Shown here piece by piece: positions 1 through 10,137 of a DNA stretch of 64,000 nucleotides (its first letter is position 1; every line of letters begins with the position of its first letter). Made by a program: the position numbers and the translations under genes. The notes below the pieces were generated by a model. That model had not been told where the DNA came from, made no database searches, and was given only the letters and a program-made list of their open reading frames with translations. Origin of the DNA: Mycocentrospora acerina (taxonomy: Eukaryota > Ascomycota > Dothideomycetes > Pleosporales); contig JAKUHH010000201.1 in assembly GCA_022701365.1 (NCBI GenBank), positions 248,001-312,000 of the forward strand. The letters are read 5' to 3'.

Positions 1-242
1 GAGTGGAGAAGTTTCTCGGCCCTCTCAGACTAAAGTTGTGCACCCTGGCTAGTCTACGGGAAGCCCTGTTATCACCTGGGCCCGTACCTTAAACTCGACT
101 GTTCTTGCCTTGATTTTTCCGCTTTGAGTACACTCAGTACACAACCCTCATATACTTCAGTTGCTGGACCGCGGTACAAAACTCACCCACTGCACCTCGT
201 TCAACCCACCACGATCCTCAGATTTTCATCGTTATTGCACCT

Positions 243-1126
243 ATGAGGATGTCCTACTACTCTCCTGAGGCAGACTTGGTCCTCCTGGCACCAGACGAAA
301 GCTTGGGTCACCTGTACCCCTCCAGCACATGTCAGTCGCCGCCGAGCATCATGTATTCACCACCATTGCACCATCTAGCGCACCGTATGCCGACAGCAAT
401 CTCACGGACGGAATCAATCTACTCGCAACACCACAACTACAACGCAATCATGGATTCTCCTTACCCTCCCCCACATACACTCTGGTCGTCACAGCCATCG
501 CCAATTCTACAACCGCGACCACAACCTTCGTACTCTTACCCTCCTTTTTCGGGGATGATGTCTCCATCGATCATGGCCCACGATTCTACTCTACTTCCTC
601 AACCCTACGGCGAGTCGCGAACATCGCGATCGCATTCGGCATCCTCGTCCGCAGGTTTGGGTATTCCTTTGTTCGCTACCTCTGAAACATCTCCACCTCC
701 ACTTTCGCGATCCCTGTCACCAACTTCCCCAGATCTACGAGCGTATGGATTTCCCAACCAGAATGGAACGTGGAGCTGTGCTTATCCAGGTTGCACATCA
801 AGAGCGGTCTTCACTCGAGGATGTGATCTCAGGAAGCATCACAAAAGACACACAAAATCCTTCTTTTGCCGTCACGCCGAGTGCCCACAATCTTCAGGAG
901 GCGGCTTCTCGAGCAAAAAGGACCTTGCAAGACATGAGGCCAAACACAACCCAGGGGTTTTGTGTGAATGGGACGGTTGTGACCGAGTATTCTCTCGTGT
1001 AGACAACATGGTACGACTCACGCAACTTCTATTCCTAAGATCCAGGCTAATGTTGTATCGTAGAGAGACCACGTCAAGAGAATTCACCTCAAAGCTTCTC
1101 GAAAGTCGTCGGTGGCTTCGTCGTAG
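243..1126 (+). CDS. C2H2 zinc-finger protein, three fingers, two exons
   Basis: The protein is probably a nuclear DNA-binding regulator. Exons are 243-1010 and 1064-1126, giving 276 aa. The intron at 1011-1063 starts GTACGA, ends TAG and has a GGCTAAT branch site; exon 1 is exactly 256 codons, so the join is in phase 0. The first ~175 residues are Ser/Pro/Tyr-rich and look disordered, as in activation regions. Three C2H2 units follow: the first from about residue 178 (CAYPGC...HHKRH), the second starting CRHAEC and ending HEAKH, and the third starting CEWDGC. The third finger is completed only after splicing, which adds RDHVKRIH and its two zinc-binding histidines. Without splicing the frame runs on to 296 aa and loses those histidines. 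ATGs lie at 243 and 249; the first was chosen. Target genes cannot be inferred. Confidence 0.85.
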
Positions 1127-4100
1127 AGAATGACCTTCAGCTCTTCATACACCCTTTTTCGACTACTGTATCCATCTCTTTGGACATGACACCATCATAC
1201 TTGCATAAGGTGCTCTGGCCGTACTCATGTGTACCTCCATCACGCTTGGACAGACGGCATCGATGTATCACCACATCAAGGTAGCTGGTCTACGAATCTT
1301 TCACTTTCGTTTACGATACCCTTGTCTTGCATTTTCCATCATTCGCGAAAGCGCAAATCTGGAACAGCAGACGCTGAGATTGAGCAACTTTGCTCGGCAT
1401 TGCATTTTCACGGCGTTCAAACAACATATCATGTGGGGACGACATACATTTCACGGGGTCGAATCATGATTACATCCCTGTTGGGACATGTATTGCGGAC
1501 AGACATATCGCTGCCTAGACTAGCACAAATAAAAATGTTCAACATGCATGCGCAACACAGGTCTTAATCAAAATACGTCGGTGTCTGACTCGCCTCTCTT
1601 TTCTTTTCCCATCGGATAAACACACCACTCCACACTTTGCGTCATTTGGCCATTTGCCCTCCGTGATCCGATGTCAGCTTTCAGAGGCATTGAGTTTGTT
1701 CCACTCCTGTAAAACGTCATGGCGTAGCGCTTAGTGCACGCTGCTCGGAACGCTGGCCGCCCGCGCGAAGCTCGAGGTGTGTAGTTGGGCGCCTAACTCG
1801 CTTGACGAGGCTGACCTAAGATTTACAGGGCCCCCTAACCCAAGCCCACAAGATCTTTTCCTAGCTTCATGTACAGGGGCCCCTGCGCGTTAGGTTCGAA
1901 TGGGAACTAGTTTTTGGCTATCATCCTCGACTTGTCACCTGGCAAACAGTCGGAAAAGAATGTTTTGCGAACAGGGGCCCGTCGTTCCGCTAGCTATCAT
2001 ACGACAGTACACAGACCACTACCATTTCTAGCAGGTGCCATGTGTTTTCATCGAAAATCATGGACGCACGTCAGGACACACACAGGCAGTGCACCTTCCC
2101 GCATGTGGTGGCGGGCTTTCGGCTGGTTTCAGTGCAATTCTGTTTCACGGGCGGAAAAAGCACAAGTGCAGTCACGACATGCATGCAACACAACGTACAG
2201 GTATGCGATGTATGCTGATAGCGCCCGCTCATCCATCACTGTAACAATTGGCTCTAGGGGGCATAGAGAAACGCCAGACGGGTCCATCCCGAGAGCTTAT
2301 ATCATGCAGAAAGGTACGAAGGGACCAGTCTGCCACAGCAACGTGTGCTCATTTCGTCAATTCGTTTGTTGAAACTTCATATAACATCCGCAGCTGCATT
2401 GGTGCTGCACACCTACATCATAGCCGCATTTGCGTGGTGAATTTTCAGCGCTTGCACAGCCTGTAAAAATCATTCAGAAACCGAGCTCAACGGCTCACAA
2501 TCCAAGCGGGATCCTGCCTGCACCGTTGATGCGACCGGTTTCCAGCCACCCAAGCCATGTCCCAGCGGACGGCATATTTGTCAGGAGAATGCACGATCAA
2601 CCAAAACCTGAACGTTTTTCACTATTACCGTCAATGTTAATGACAGGGATTGAGCTCGCCGCAACCAAGACTTATTCAATCTACAGAATACAACAATAGC
2701 ACACCACCCGAGACCGTGTCTCCGTCCTAAACCAGATAGTGGTCAAGAATGTCATGTGTTTCTCGGTCCTTCGGGTCCCAAGTCTCGCCTCCCCCTGCAA
2801 AAACCGGTGAACTCATAATGATTAGCTTCTCATCCTTCGAGTTAAGCGAAGTCGGACGTCAAACGACTCCACTGTTGTCGATAATTGGGGGTAGATCTTG
2901 AGGGTTCGCTGGTTAGTCAAATCCTCATATACTAATCTGCCTTCTTTCCTTATGCGCTGTGCTACTCCACCTGTACGTGCCTTGGTGTAATCCCCGTCCC
3001 CTGATTACATTTAATCTCCCTCCACTTCCGAGCCAGTGTTTCTCGATCTGCAGGTGTGCACGAATGCCCACCTACGCCAAATCCAGCGTGATTTTTTTCA
3101 GGGCGCAACTCCTTGTGCAAGCTTGGGCTCGGATAACTAACGGCTTCTGGGACGGAATGCGGCAGCTCCGAGTTTTGTTATGGACACCGATTTTGCTATT
3201 CGATTATTCCCGGTCAAACAACATTTGCTCTGATCATGAGTACCTACCTACTCAATCCCCCGCCTCCCCTTAGCATGGGACTTGAACTACTAGAGCTGAA
3301 CAATGGCGCATGAGCCAGTCTTTGGTGACACATTACAACATCTCCGACCGTGACTAGTGTATGCAGGTACGCTACAAGGCAACTTCACCCATCGGCTACC
3401 GCCTAACACCGAAGGTTCGTGAGTTCCTCTTTCCAAATCTCGGAATTGAGCACCTCATCGTGCAATCCGCGCCACAGGTCCCGAACACACGGATACAATT
3501 TCCCACGAGTCAAAGCCAAGCAGCGACGTTGTTCGGGAACTTGGTCAGGATACAGTAGCACTGGTCCGCTCATCATCGCTTCTGGAATCCACTGAACGAT
3601 GCATCTTGACTCAGAGGCCGACTGATTCAGCAGTGATCCACAGTACCAGCTAGCACGACTACGAAGTATTGAATGTTATGCAAGACGGCAACGAACGGCT
3701 CACTTCAACCGGCCAAAGGATTGAAATTTCTTGGTTCCGCCCATTGACCAAACACACTTTGCCGCGTGTTGCTACAGATTCCGCCGTCTGGAACTATCGC
3801 TCCGACTGGGCATTCCAAACCACATACTCCAGTCCCGTTTTCCAGGAATGCATCTGCTTGGAGGTTGCTACACAGAGTTGTGTCTCTGTCTTCCAGGACG
3901 CTTCATGCGCTCTCCTGAAAAGGCTCACTAATCGAAAAGCACAGCGGCACACGACTGATGGGGCCATTGTTTTTTTTCTTACACGCAGATTTTACACAAC
4001 TCCTACCAGTAGAGATCCTCACTCGTCGCCCATCCAAAGTCGCATGAAGTTGACATAGAGTGCAAGGCTAGATTCTGCAATACGAAGCTAGGTGTTGCAA

Positions 4101-4319
4101 AGGCGGACGCAGATGCGACCAATGAGAAATCAAGATCTAATCTTATCGAAATGGCTGGCCACGTAACTTGATGCCTTGAAGACGCGTCGAGAAGGCGTGG
4201 ACGCGTATGCTATTGTAGGGTTTTAATTGTTGATTTTTTTCTCCTTTCTCTCATTCTTTCAGTTGCTCAATTCTTCTTTTGCAGCAAAAGGCTGCAGACT
4301 TTTTTTTTATACCATTCAA
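1127..4319. other. Intergenic, no gene recognised
   Basis: This 3.2 kb stretch has only short open frames with no recognisable domain. A group of GC-rich motifs containing AGGGG/CCCCT lies at 1826-1980, including the perfect 12-bp palindrome CAGGGGCCCCTG at 1874-1885. The last 100 bases are T-rich and probably form the leader of the gene starting at 4320. Confidence 0.5.
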
Positions 4320-6233
4320 ATGCGTTCCCAGGCGGCCTATGGCGCGTTTATTTCTATTGCGGCTTTTGTTCCATTCATTTCTGCATCATTCGAGCACACC
4401 AGAGTTCACAATGCGAACCACGTTTTCAATGCCATTCATTCGTCAGTAAGGCAATGGGGGTCTTCTCTTAACCACAATGGCATGTCGTTCTTCCTCGCAA
4501 CAGTCCCATCGGAGACGCAGCTTTACCACGGAACTTCGAACCCAGACGCAATTGAAGGCATGCAGTGGCTCGCTTTCGAGCCTGAGCATGCACTACTTTT
4601 TGCGCGGCCAAAAGGGGGCCCCCCGCCTGATGGTAGAGGTGACTATCCACCTGATGGAAGAGACGAGTACCCACCTGATGGCAGAGGTAAATACCCAGCA
4701 TATCAAGAATGGCAAGAGGAAGCAGATATGTCGTACGACGAACGTGAATATCTATCATATTCTACGTTCAGTGATGGAAGTCATTCAAAACAGGCACCAG
4801 CACCCCATCATCCTCACAAGCCGCTGTTTCATGATGAGTCTACTTTTCCGCCAACTCTCCCAGGTCATCGACGCCCGCCACCAAGTCTTCGTTATCCTCC
4901 ACCCCCATCTGAATATCCTCCTGGCAGGCCAAATCATGGCGAACCTCCACCAATTCCTTCCCGTCATGCATCACATCAGAAACCGCAACGTCCTCTTGAC
5001 GATCTCGCCTCGGGAGAAGCCGACGTAACAGGGTATCTTCACACTTATGTACCAAAGCATACTTTACGGCTCTTGTACATTGATGGCCTCTCAGCAGGAA
5101 AGACTACCAATGGCACACTCGACACACAAGACTTTCTTCTTCTGAACATGACCTCTACCACCCCTCATGGTCCCATGGGTGGCGAGACGGAGCGCGCTGA
5201 AGGATTGTGCAATCTCACCGCTACGCTATGGAATGGGAAGATTGACGGTATTCTGCGTATGGAGGCTGGGTTTGAAATCATCTTGTGTGATTTTGCAAAG
5301 CATCTCGAGAGGACAGACGTTGTTGCTGTCGGAAAAGATGGAGGGCCAGGTCAACCGAGGAACGGACAAGTGTTTGGTGGATGGCAGTATCTCAAAGCCA
5401 TCACGTCACGATACAACGGTATTGGTGGTGAGAGAGTAGTTCCCGACTACGAAAGTTTTGTGAGCGTGTTCGCTTACCCTGAGATTGAGAATCTTTTCTC
5501 CAACGACGTGCAGTCCGATTATCCGATGCCGCGGTTGCAAAATGTTGGAGAGGATGGTGTGGCACGCGCTCGTCAAGATATTTCAAACATGATCTTACAA
5601 AAGGACTGGGATTTGGGAAGGAAGACGACTAACTGGCAGGCTGTGGCAGACCAAATCGTGGCTCGATACAGCAAGGCATTACACCATATCCACACCGCAC
5701 CACATTTCCGAACCAACAAAATCGCTCTATCCGAATATTTAACTACCCTCTTACGCCCTTTCATTTCCCAGTCCCGCAACAGTACTCTCGAAACGCAGCG
5801 CTGCGTCGCACAGTTCATTCCTCCGCTCTCTCACCCTCCGCAAACTTCTTCCTCCCTCGCCCACCGCACGCTCCACGACGTCACAACCCACATCTGCGAC
5901 ACACTCTTCACGGCGCTCTCTGTTTCCTCTGCCGCAGTATCCCATGCTTCGTTTATCGAAGTATATGCCACACATGCGGTGGAGATTATTGATGAACTAG
6001 TGGAATATCTGCGGTGGACTAGTTGGAAGGATTGTGGGAAATGTGAGGATGAAGAGGTTTGCTTTGTGCCAATTTGGCCAATGGGAAGCCATGAGGATCA
6101 TGAGCGGCCACGGTGCTTGAATGACACGGGCGTCGCGAGGAAGGGTGGATATTGGGGATTACGAGGGGGGATGCGAGGGGGTAGACCTGGACCGGGAAAG
6201 GGAGAGGGTCCGCCGCCGAGGGGAGGGGCGTAG
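4320..6233 (+). CDS. Secreted protein of unknown function with YHGT motif
   Basis: A single exon encodes 637 aa. The ATG at 4320 is preferred because the frame upstream begins only with a TTG, and because the first ~22 residues after this ATG (MRSQAAYGAF onward) look like a signal peptide. Residues 69-72 read YHGT, followed by LAFEPEHALLFAR near 84-96. A proline-rich insert then has three to four PPDGR units (bases ~4620-4690) and more Pro/His-rich sequence to about residue 235. A second conserved-looking block covers about residues 240-480 (YLHTYVPKHTLRLLYIDG, LCNLTATLWNGKIDGILRME). Near the C terminus a cysteine-containing block (CGKCEDEEVC) precedes a Gly/Arg-rich tail. I recall similar proteins across Pezizomycotina, all without a function. 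The HGT block recalls ADP-ribosyltransferase folds, but this is only a pattern resemblance. Confidence 0.75.
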   Translation: MRSQAAYGAFISIAAFVPFISASFEHTRVHNANHVFNAIHSSVRQWGSSLNHNGMSFFLATVPSETQLYHGTSNPDAIEGMQWLAFEPEHALLFARPKGGPPPDGRGDYPPDGRDEYPPDGRGKYPAYQEWQEEADMSYDEREYLSYSTFSDGSHSKQAPAPHHPHKPLFHDESTFPPTLPGHRRPPPSLRYPPPPSEYPPGRPNHGEPPPIPSRHASHQKPQRPLDDLASGEADVTGYLHTYVPKHTLRLLYIDGLSAGKTTNGTLDTQDFLLLNMTSTTPHGPMGGETERAEGLCNLTATLWNGKIDGILRMEAGFEIILCDFAKHLERTDVVAVGKDGGPGQPRNGQVFGGWQYLKAITSRYNGIGGERVVPDYESFVSVFAYPEIENLFSNDVQSDYPMPRLQNVGEDGVARARQDISNMILQKDWDLGRKTTNWQAVADQIVARYSKALHHIHTAPHFRTNKIALSEYLTTLLRPFISQSRNSTLETQRCVAQFIPPLSHPPQTSSSLAHRTLHDVTTHICDTLFTALSVSSAAVSHASFIEVYATHAVEIIDELVEYLRWTSWKDCGKCEDEEVCFVPIWPMGSHEDHERPRCLNDTGVARKGGYWGLRGGMRGGRPGPGKGEGPPPRGGA

Positions 6234-6402
6234 TTGTAAATGGCATAGGTTTTGAGATTTGATCAGTACGTCATGGACGAGGATGGAGATGTTCAATTGC
6301 ATTTTTTGGGGATATCAATATTTGGTAGGTGTTAAAGGAGTATACACAGCTATATCCAATGCCATAATAAACATGATGCAGTCGCCTGGAAATCCTGGAA
6401 GC

Positions 6403-6435
6403 CTTCTTCTTCTTCTTCTTCTTCTTCTTCTTCTT
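6403..6435. repeat. (CTT)n microsatellite
   Basis: About eleven uninterrupted CTT/TTC units, 170 bases downstream of the stop codon of the 637-aa secreted protein. Confidence 0.9.
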
Positions 6436-7625
6436 TCAAATTACAAGCGTCTAATTCATGAAAAGTACTCGATATCTCGATCCTTGCTCCCGCTCTTTCG
6501 TCGGCGTCTTTGCAGCAAATATAGTACTTCCACCCCATACTTCTACACCTCGACCAAGCCCCACTCTTCATCCTCCTTGTCGCACTCTTAATTTACCGAA
6601 GTCCCCTCTTTTTTTTTAACCTTGTCTCAAATCATGGTCCCTTGGCTTGGAGAGAACTCATGCTCACCGTCATCATCTATCCTTCACTCAAAGTCGACAT
6701 GTCATTTCCCCCCAAGCAATCAACCACGGCCAACCAATTATATTATCAGATTGAATTTGGAATTATAGTACGTTTTAAGCCAAGTTTTTCCAGTTGTTAT
6801 CTGTGCGCGTGTATCTGGCGTACTGAGGCGGCTGATTAGGCTCATTTGGGCGTACCGTCATGCTTCTTGAGGTGAGTAGGTATCGATGCATCGCCTACAC
6901 CGAACGCTCATGGTCGATTAGGAAGCTACTCGGCATTTAGGGGGTTTGCGCTGATATTAGCTGCTATTCTTGTACTAGTTGTTGCCCAATGTGATGACAA
7001 ATGTTCTGCTTATCGTCAGCTGTACATGGAAATAAGTGGTCAGCTGCGAGATGCGTGGACATTGGTTGTGATGAGAGCGACATGACCTTTTGTGAGGGTT
7101 GTTGTGATTTCGCGACTGCATTCGTCCTACTTTAATTGCTTGTTCTATTACTGTCTACTTGATGTTGCTACCGGATAGTCCTCTCTCTAGATCCGGACTT
7201 GCTATTTTTTGCGCCTGGCTTTCTTGCGTCCTGCTGCCTTACATGTTACTTGTATCTTCAACTATTCAATGTACGACTTGTGCTTGTCACCACTTGGCGT
7301 CAGACACTTCGACATGACAAATACTTCCATGGTACGCGGACAGGATCTAGATCTTTCCTCATGATGTACTTGGTTTTGTAAGACTCGAAACACCACTGCA
7401 GTCATTCAACACTCCCAACACCTCCCTAATCTCAGATTCATGTGCAGTTCCGTTGTCCAGAGAATCTTGGCCTACACAACATGTTACAGTGCAAAATGCT
7501 TGGTTCCACACCACCTACTGGATTTGACCCTCACACTGTCACTTTCACTGTCACAGTTACCTGATGAACTGACAAGACTGAACGAAGACACCAATCATGC
7601 ATAATTTGCTGCCAAAGATGGCCTG

Positions 7626-7632
7626 TATAAAA
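7626..7632 (+). promoter_or_regulatory. Possible TATA box
   Basis: TATAAAA lies 275 bases upstream of the ATG of the cysteine-rich secreted protein. The distance implies a leader of roughly 200 bases, so the assignment is tentative. Confidence 0.35.
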
Positions 7633-7906
7633 GTTGCAAGGACCGTATTACAACACTCGGCGTCCACTTTGACGGCGAAAGGCAGTACAATGGGATACAA
7701 ACACCAGCGCGCTCTTGCCTCAGGTGTTCAGCTTTTCTCATAAAATAATATCAGTGCAACTTTCAAGAAGCTTCACGCAATACTTAAGGTCGTTTGCCCA
7801 CTCTCTTAAATCAGCACTCAGCATCATCTCCTGCTACGCCCACTTCTACTAGACTATCTCAGCTCACTACTACATTTTCAAAACTCGACAACACACGTCA
7901 ACCAAG

Positions 7907-8585
7907 ATGCCCGCTACCAAGCTCGTCAAGCTCCTTGCGCTGCTCTCCCTGACCAGTGCCGTAGCCGCAACGCGTAACACCGTGAGCGTAAGGAATTTTC
8001 TCGTTGTATCCCACCTTATGACAATGACCGATAACCATCCAGTACGACACCATCCTCAAGGGCACGTTTAAACCTTCCAAGCGCGGACCCAATCTCCCCA
8101 GCCAAGAAGACTGCATGATCCTCTGCCTCCAAGCCGCCTGCCACCGCACCTGCGCCGTCGACTTCACCAGCCCCTCTCCCTCTGAACTCGCAGGCGCACT
8201 CGTGATCCACGAAAAAGATTTCAACGGCCCCATTATCGTCTACGACGCTGAACTAGGCCAGGACGGTGACTGCTACTGGTGGTGCACTCACGACAACGGG
8301 TGTGCGCACGTCTCCTCCAAAGAAGAAGCAGCCCAGGTTGGCGCCTTGTTTGAAGACACCAACATGGGTGCTCAGCAGGGTGAACTCTGCGCGTGGATGT
8401 GTAGTCGAACGGGGTGCAGTCGTACTTGCAGGGCCGACTCTTCTGGTGAGGTTGACTTTACTACGACTAATGATCTCGAGAACCCTCAGGAGGCGGGCAC
8501 TGCAACGTGTCAGAAGATATGCTGGCCTGGATCGAACATATGGTGTTGGACGGTGTGCAACCCTCCGTTTAATGAGTCAGCGTAG
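7907..8585 (+). CDS. Small secreted cysteine-rich protein with duplicated module
   Basis: Exons are 7907-7987 and 8043-8585, giving 207 aa. A signal peptide of about 21 residues (MPATKLVKLLALLSL...) is cut near VAA-TR. The mature part has 15 cysteines in an A-B-A-B order. The A modules at C51-C55-C60-C64 and C143-C147-C152-C156 have identical spacing, and both are followed by a VDFT motif. The B modules are C104-C108-C114 and C183-C187-C195-C199, both starting Cx3C. This indicates an internal tandem duplication. Two donors six bases apart, GTGAGC at 7982 and GTAAGG at 7988, are both in phase 0, so a 205-aa form without Val-Ser is possible. No known family is recognised. Size, secretion and cysteine content fit an apoplastic effector-like or surface protein, but that role is inference. 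Confidence 0.8.
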
Positions 8586-9262
8586 GAGAGAGAGAGGATG
8601 AAAAGGTAGCGGGCTCAATTTGTAGCTCACTGGGTAAATACTGTGCTCCTTTTGTGTGGTATGCTCACTCGCTGACTGCAATATAGTGCCATGGTTGCGT
8701 ATTCTGCTACTTTGGCTACAGAAGAAGCATAGCAGTTGAAACGACTTGTACTCTCAAGTCAATGAACTTTGGTGGAATTCAAGAAGTCGGCGGTGAAAAT
8801 TGAGATTCATACTGTGCCATGTTCTGCAATGTAGATTGGGGTATTCTCAGGTAGATTCCACTATTTACAAAATTCTCCTCATCTCCTCACCACCACCACT
8901 ACCCACCAAGGCATTGGTGTTTGTGACTTTTTGATTGAAATTTTTTTTATTTGGAATCTTTGTGCCCCGACCATGTCACACACGGTCCTACAAAATCCTG
9001 GGCCTTGCCACATGGTACACGGTGGTAGTGGTAGTAGTGGCGGTGCAACATGTCTTCATGTCATGTGCAGCGAGTAATCGGTACACTCCTTCTCATCCCT
9101 TCATATCTCGACGTCTGCTCTTCCAGATACATGTACAGGCCGTCTCATGCAGTCTAGCTCTTTAATACATATGATACACAATGCTTGCACAAAATACCGC
9201 ATATTCTTTTGCGCCTTTCTCCCAAATGACGCCCGTCCATCCATCTTCGCACGACACGTCTC
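8586..9262. other. Intergenic, no gene recognised
   Basis: This is the 3' flank shared by the plus-strand cysteine-rich gene and the minus-strand mL49 gene, which converge here. Only short frames are present. Confidence 0.5.
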
Positions 9263-9855
9263 TCACATGCCTCTTGCCTCTAGAAACTCCTTGACCTGCG
9301 CAGTGCAATGCCCCTTGACGACGACGTGCCCTGTCAATGCATTGATCCTGACGTCCTCGTTCTTCTTGTTCAGAAACACGCGCAGCTCGTCTCGCAGCGC
9401 ACTCAGGTCCCCCGTGATCTTGCGGATGGTGGTCAGGTGCAGGTTGCCGCCGCGCTTGTACTCGGTGTAGATGGGCAGGTTCTTGGTGGCGGTGCGGGAG
9501 ATGTGGTAGCTGGGGGGAGGGAGCTCGATGTGGGTTGCGGGGTGGAAGGTTGTAGTGGGAGCGGTGCTGCTGTCTGGGGGGGTGGATGCGGTTTCTGAGG
9601 CGGCTTCTCTCTTCTCGCGGGCGGTGGTTTTGAGAGTCTTTGCCTTTGAAAAGGGAGATGGCGGTGGAGAGGGTGTTTTCTCTGGGGGGCATTGTCAGTA
9701 TGTTGTTGCAGTGTGTTTGTTGTATGTGGGCTGTGAGAAGGCGTACGCTCAAGACGCAGGCTCGTCGCAGTGGAGAAGCGCAGGTGGTGGCACGGGGCTG
9801 CACGGGCGGCTGCGAGCGGGCGCAGGAGAGGGACGAGGGAGTGTAGCCGGGGCAT
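9263..9855 (-). CDS. img2: Mitochondrial large ribosomal subunit protein mL49 (IMG2 family)
   Basis: It is a structural protein of the mitochondrial large ribosomal subunit. Exons, read on the minus strand, are 9747-9855 and 9263-9681, giving 175 aa. The 65-bp intron has donor GTACGC, an ATACTGACAAT branch region and a CCCAG acceptor, and joins in phase 1. The N-terminal ~35 residues are Arg/Leu/Ala-rich with no acid until the end, fitting a mitochondrial targeting sequence. A Pro/Thr-rich linker follows. The conserved C-terminal mL49 domain contains YHISRTATKNLPIYTEYKRG, LTTIRKITGDL and a final LTGHVVVKGH segment. Unspliced translation would enter the wrong frame, which explains the long spurious open frame over the same DNA. 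It diverges from eIF3e with 282 bases between start codons. Confidence 0.9.
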
Positions 9856-10137
9856 TGTAAGGGCTTGGACGTGTAGTGCTGTGCTGCGGGCGGGCGGGAC
9901 AGACGATGCGACGAGGGCAGTGAGGGTCAACACCAAAAGTCTAGCGTTGCAGGGGTGCTCGCTACGCACAGTCATTTTGGAATTCACTCCGCCAGACCCC
10001 ACCACGCCGCCGCCGACCAGCAAATTCGCGCCCGCGCACCCCGACGACGACGACTGCGACGACTGCGACCGCCCGCGCTCCCGCCCGCACCACCTACCAC
10101 CCACCCACCACCACTACCTCCTCCACCGCCGCCCACC
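9856..10137. promoter_or_regulatory. Shared divergent promoter, mL49 / eIF3e
   Basis: Only 282 bases separate the two ATGs. The sequence is GC-rich, with CGACGACGAC and CCACCACC-like tracts next to the eIF3e start, and no TATA box was seen. A single bidirectional promoter is the simplest reading. Confidence 0.6.

Larger units (their letters stand above)
6234..7906. other. Intergenic, no gene recognised
   Basis: It holds the 3' flank of the preceding gene, a (CTT)n tract and the presumed promoter of the cysteine-rich secreted protein gene. No open frame here resembles a known protein. Confidence 0.5.

Noticed and set aside
1889..1902. GGTTCGAAT resembling a tRNA B box
   Set aside because: No matching A box or cloverleaf could be folded around it.
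3669..4058. 129-codon plus-strand open frame
   Set aside because: No recognisable domain, signal or splice context.
4227..4319. Upstream extension of the 637-aa secreted protein
   Set aside because: It begins at TTG, and the ATG at 4320 gives a good signal peptide.
9433..10104. 223-codon minus-strand open frame over the mL49 gene
   Set aside because: It reads through the mL49 intron into the wrong frame; splicing gives the conserved mL49 sequence instead.
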